A stretch of DNA of 6,571 nucleotides, taken from NCBI GenBank assembly GCA_937988865.1, contig CALKHV010000079.1, forward strand, positions 1 through 6,571, read 5' to 3'. Both the position numbers and the translations under genes were made by a program. Origin of the DNA: an uncultured Propionibacteriaceae bacterium. GTDB lineage: Bacteria > Actinomycetota > Actinomycetes > Propionibacteriales > Propionibacteriaceae. Positions 6,448 to 6,571 of the stretch are shown here, in pieces (positions within the stretch are counted from its first letter, which is position 1; each line of letters opens with the position of its first letter). The notes beneath the pieces are model-generated. The model made no database searches. It saw only the letters and a program-made list of their open reading frames with translations, and had not been told where the DNA came from.

Positions 6448-6454
6448 CGCGTCC
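6437..6454. other. Short hairpin: 7-bp stem with TACG loop
   Basis: GGACGCG, loop TACG, CGCGTCC is a perfect inverted repeat starting inside the third 21-bp unit. It lies 49 bp past the upstream stop and 38 bp before the tRNA. No T-tract follows (ACTAGACTCC), so it is not a classic intrinsic terminator, although actinobacterial terminators often lack strong U-tracts. Its stem consists of one GGACGC and one GCGTCC, a hexamer in excess throughout the window, so partial chance origin is possible. Confidence 0.45.
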
Positions 6455-6456
6455 AC

Positions 6457-6462
6457 TAGACT
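6457..6462 (+). promoter_or_regulatory. Candidate -10 hexamer for tRNA-Pro
   Basis: TAGACT fits the actinobacterial TANNNT -10 and lies 30 bp before the first base of the tRNA, leaving a leader of roughly 24 nt for RNase P to remove. No TTGACA is present 16-19 bp upstream; that position is occupied by the third 21-bp repeat and the hairpin arm. Confidence 0.5.
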
Positions 6463-6492
6463 CCTTGGGTGCGTGCCCGAGGGCGCGCGACA

Positions 6493-6568
6493 CGGGGCGT
6501 AGCGTAGTGGCTAGCGCGCCTGCTTTGGGAGCAGGAGACCGCCGGTTCGAGTCCGGTCGCCCCGACCA
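6493..6568 (+). tRNA. tRNA-Pro, anticodon UGG, with encoded CCA
   Basis: The cloverleaf folds completely by hand. The acceptor stem pairs CGGGGCG (6493-6499) with CGCCCCG (6558-6564). The D-arm is GCGT...GCGC (6502-6517). The anticodon stem CCTGC/GCAGG (6519-6523, 6531-6535) encloses loop TTTGGGA, with anticodon TGG at 6526-6528, which reads proline CCN codons. The variable loop is AGACC, the T-arm is GCCGG-TTCGAGT-CCGGT, the discriminator is A6565, and CCA is encoded at 6566-6568. All seven acceptor pairs are Watson-Crick; only the outer T-stem pair and the last D-stem pair are G-U. The C1-G72 pair is a normal bacterial tRNA-Pro identity element. The window ends 3 bases later. Confidence 0.97.
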
Positions 6569-6571
6569 TGT

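Noticed and set aside
6308..6493. 61-residue minus-strand frame containing the heptapeptide repeat SLTVMNA
   Set aside because: The repeat is just the 21-bp DNA repeat translated (21 bp = 7 codons). The frame starts at the first base of the tRNA and runs into the 3' end of the upstream gene.
6493..6571. tRNA as an integration (attachment) site for a mobile element
   Set aside because: The tRNA is intact and no integrase or second copy of its 3' end is in the window. The downstream side is not visible, so nothing can be claimed.

Overview
The window is compact, very GC-rich DNA from a high-GC Gram-positive bacterium (Actinomycetota). The evidence is strong G/C bias at third codon positions, GTG starts, -10 hexamers of the TANNNT type placed 6-8 nt before start codons as in leaderless actinobacterial transcripts, and proteins that resemble mycobacterial homologues (LigA, an Eis-type acetyltransferase, a Glu-type RpiB, a Nei1-type glycosylase). 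The sequence alone does not fix the family or genus. There is no sign of a phage, transposon, CRISPR array or plasmid; this looks like ordinary chromosome.

Layout, left to right. (1) ligA, NAD+-dependent DNA ligase, + strand, with its first codons cut off by the window edge (2-2083). (2) An Eis-like GNAT acetyltransferase on the minus strand, convergent with ligA (2116-3366). (3) rpiB, ribose-5-phosphate isomerase B, + strand, divergent from the acetyltransferase (3452-3901). (4) A 62-residue uncharacterised protein on the minus strand (3921-4109), convergent with rpiB. (5) An Fpg/Nei-family DNA glycosylase/AP lyase, + strand (4142-4975), divergent from the small gene across only 32 bp. That gap holds a perfect 12-bp palindrome with one -10 hexamer in each direction. 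(6) A 471-residue Trp-rich protein of unknown function (4972-6387), overlapping the glycosylase stop by GTGA behind a strong Shine-Dalgarno sequence, so the two probably form a translationally coupled operon. (7) Three tandem 21-bp repeats beginning on the stop codon of gene 6, a small hairpin and a promoter-like -10. (8) A complete tRNA-Pro(UGG) with encoded CCA (6493-6568).

Two genes act on DNA (ligA seals nicks; nei removes oxidised bases and creates gaps that a ligase must close), but they are separate transcription units, so no shared regulation is implied. The rpiB-then-nei order recalls M. tuberculosis Rv2465c-Rv2464c; here a small opposite-strand gene lies between them.

The points most worth a second look are the coupled unknown protein behind nei, the small gene in the rpiB/nei gap with its shared palindromic divergent promoter, the phased 21-bp repeats upstream of the tRNA, and a strong excess of the hexamer GGACGC/GCGTCC in all genes and spacers (about 60 by hand count). 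I found no multi-gene system that I can confidently call new.
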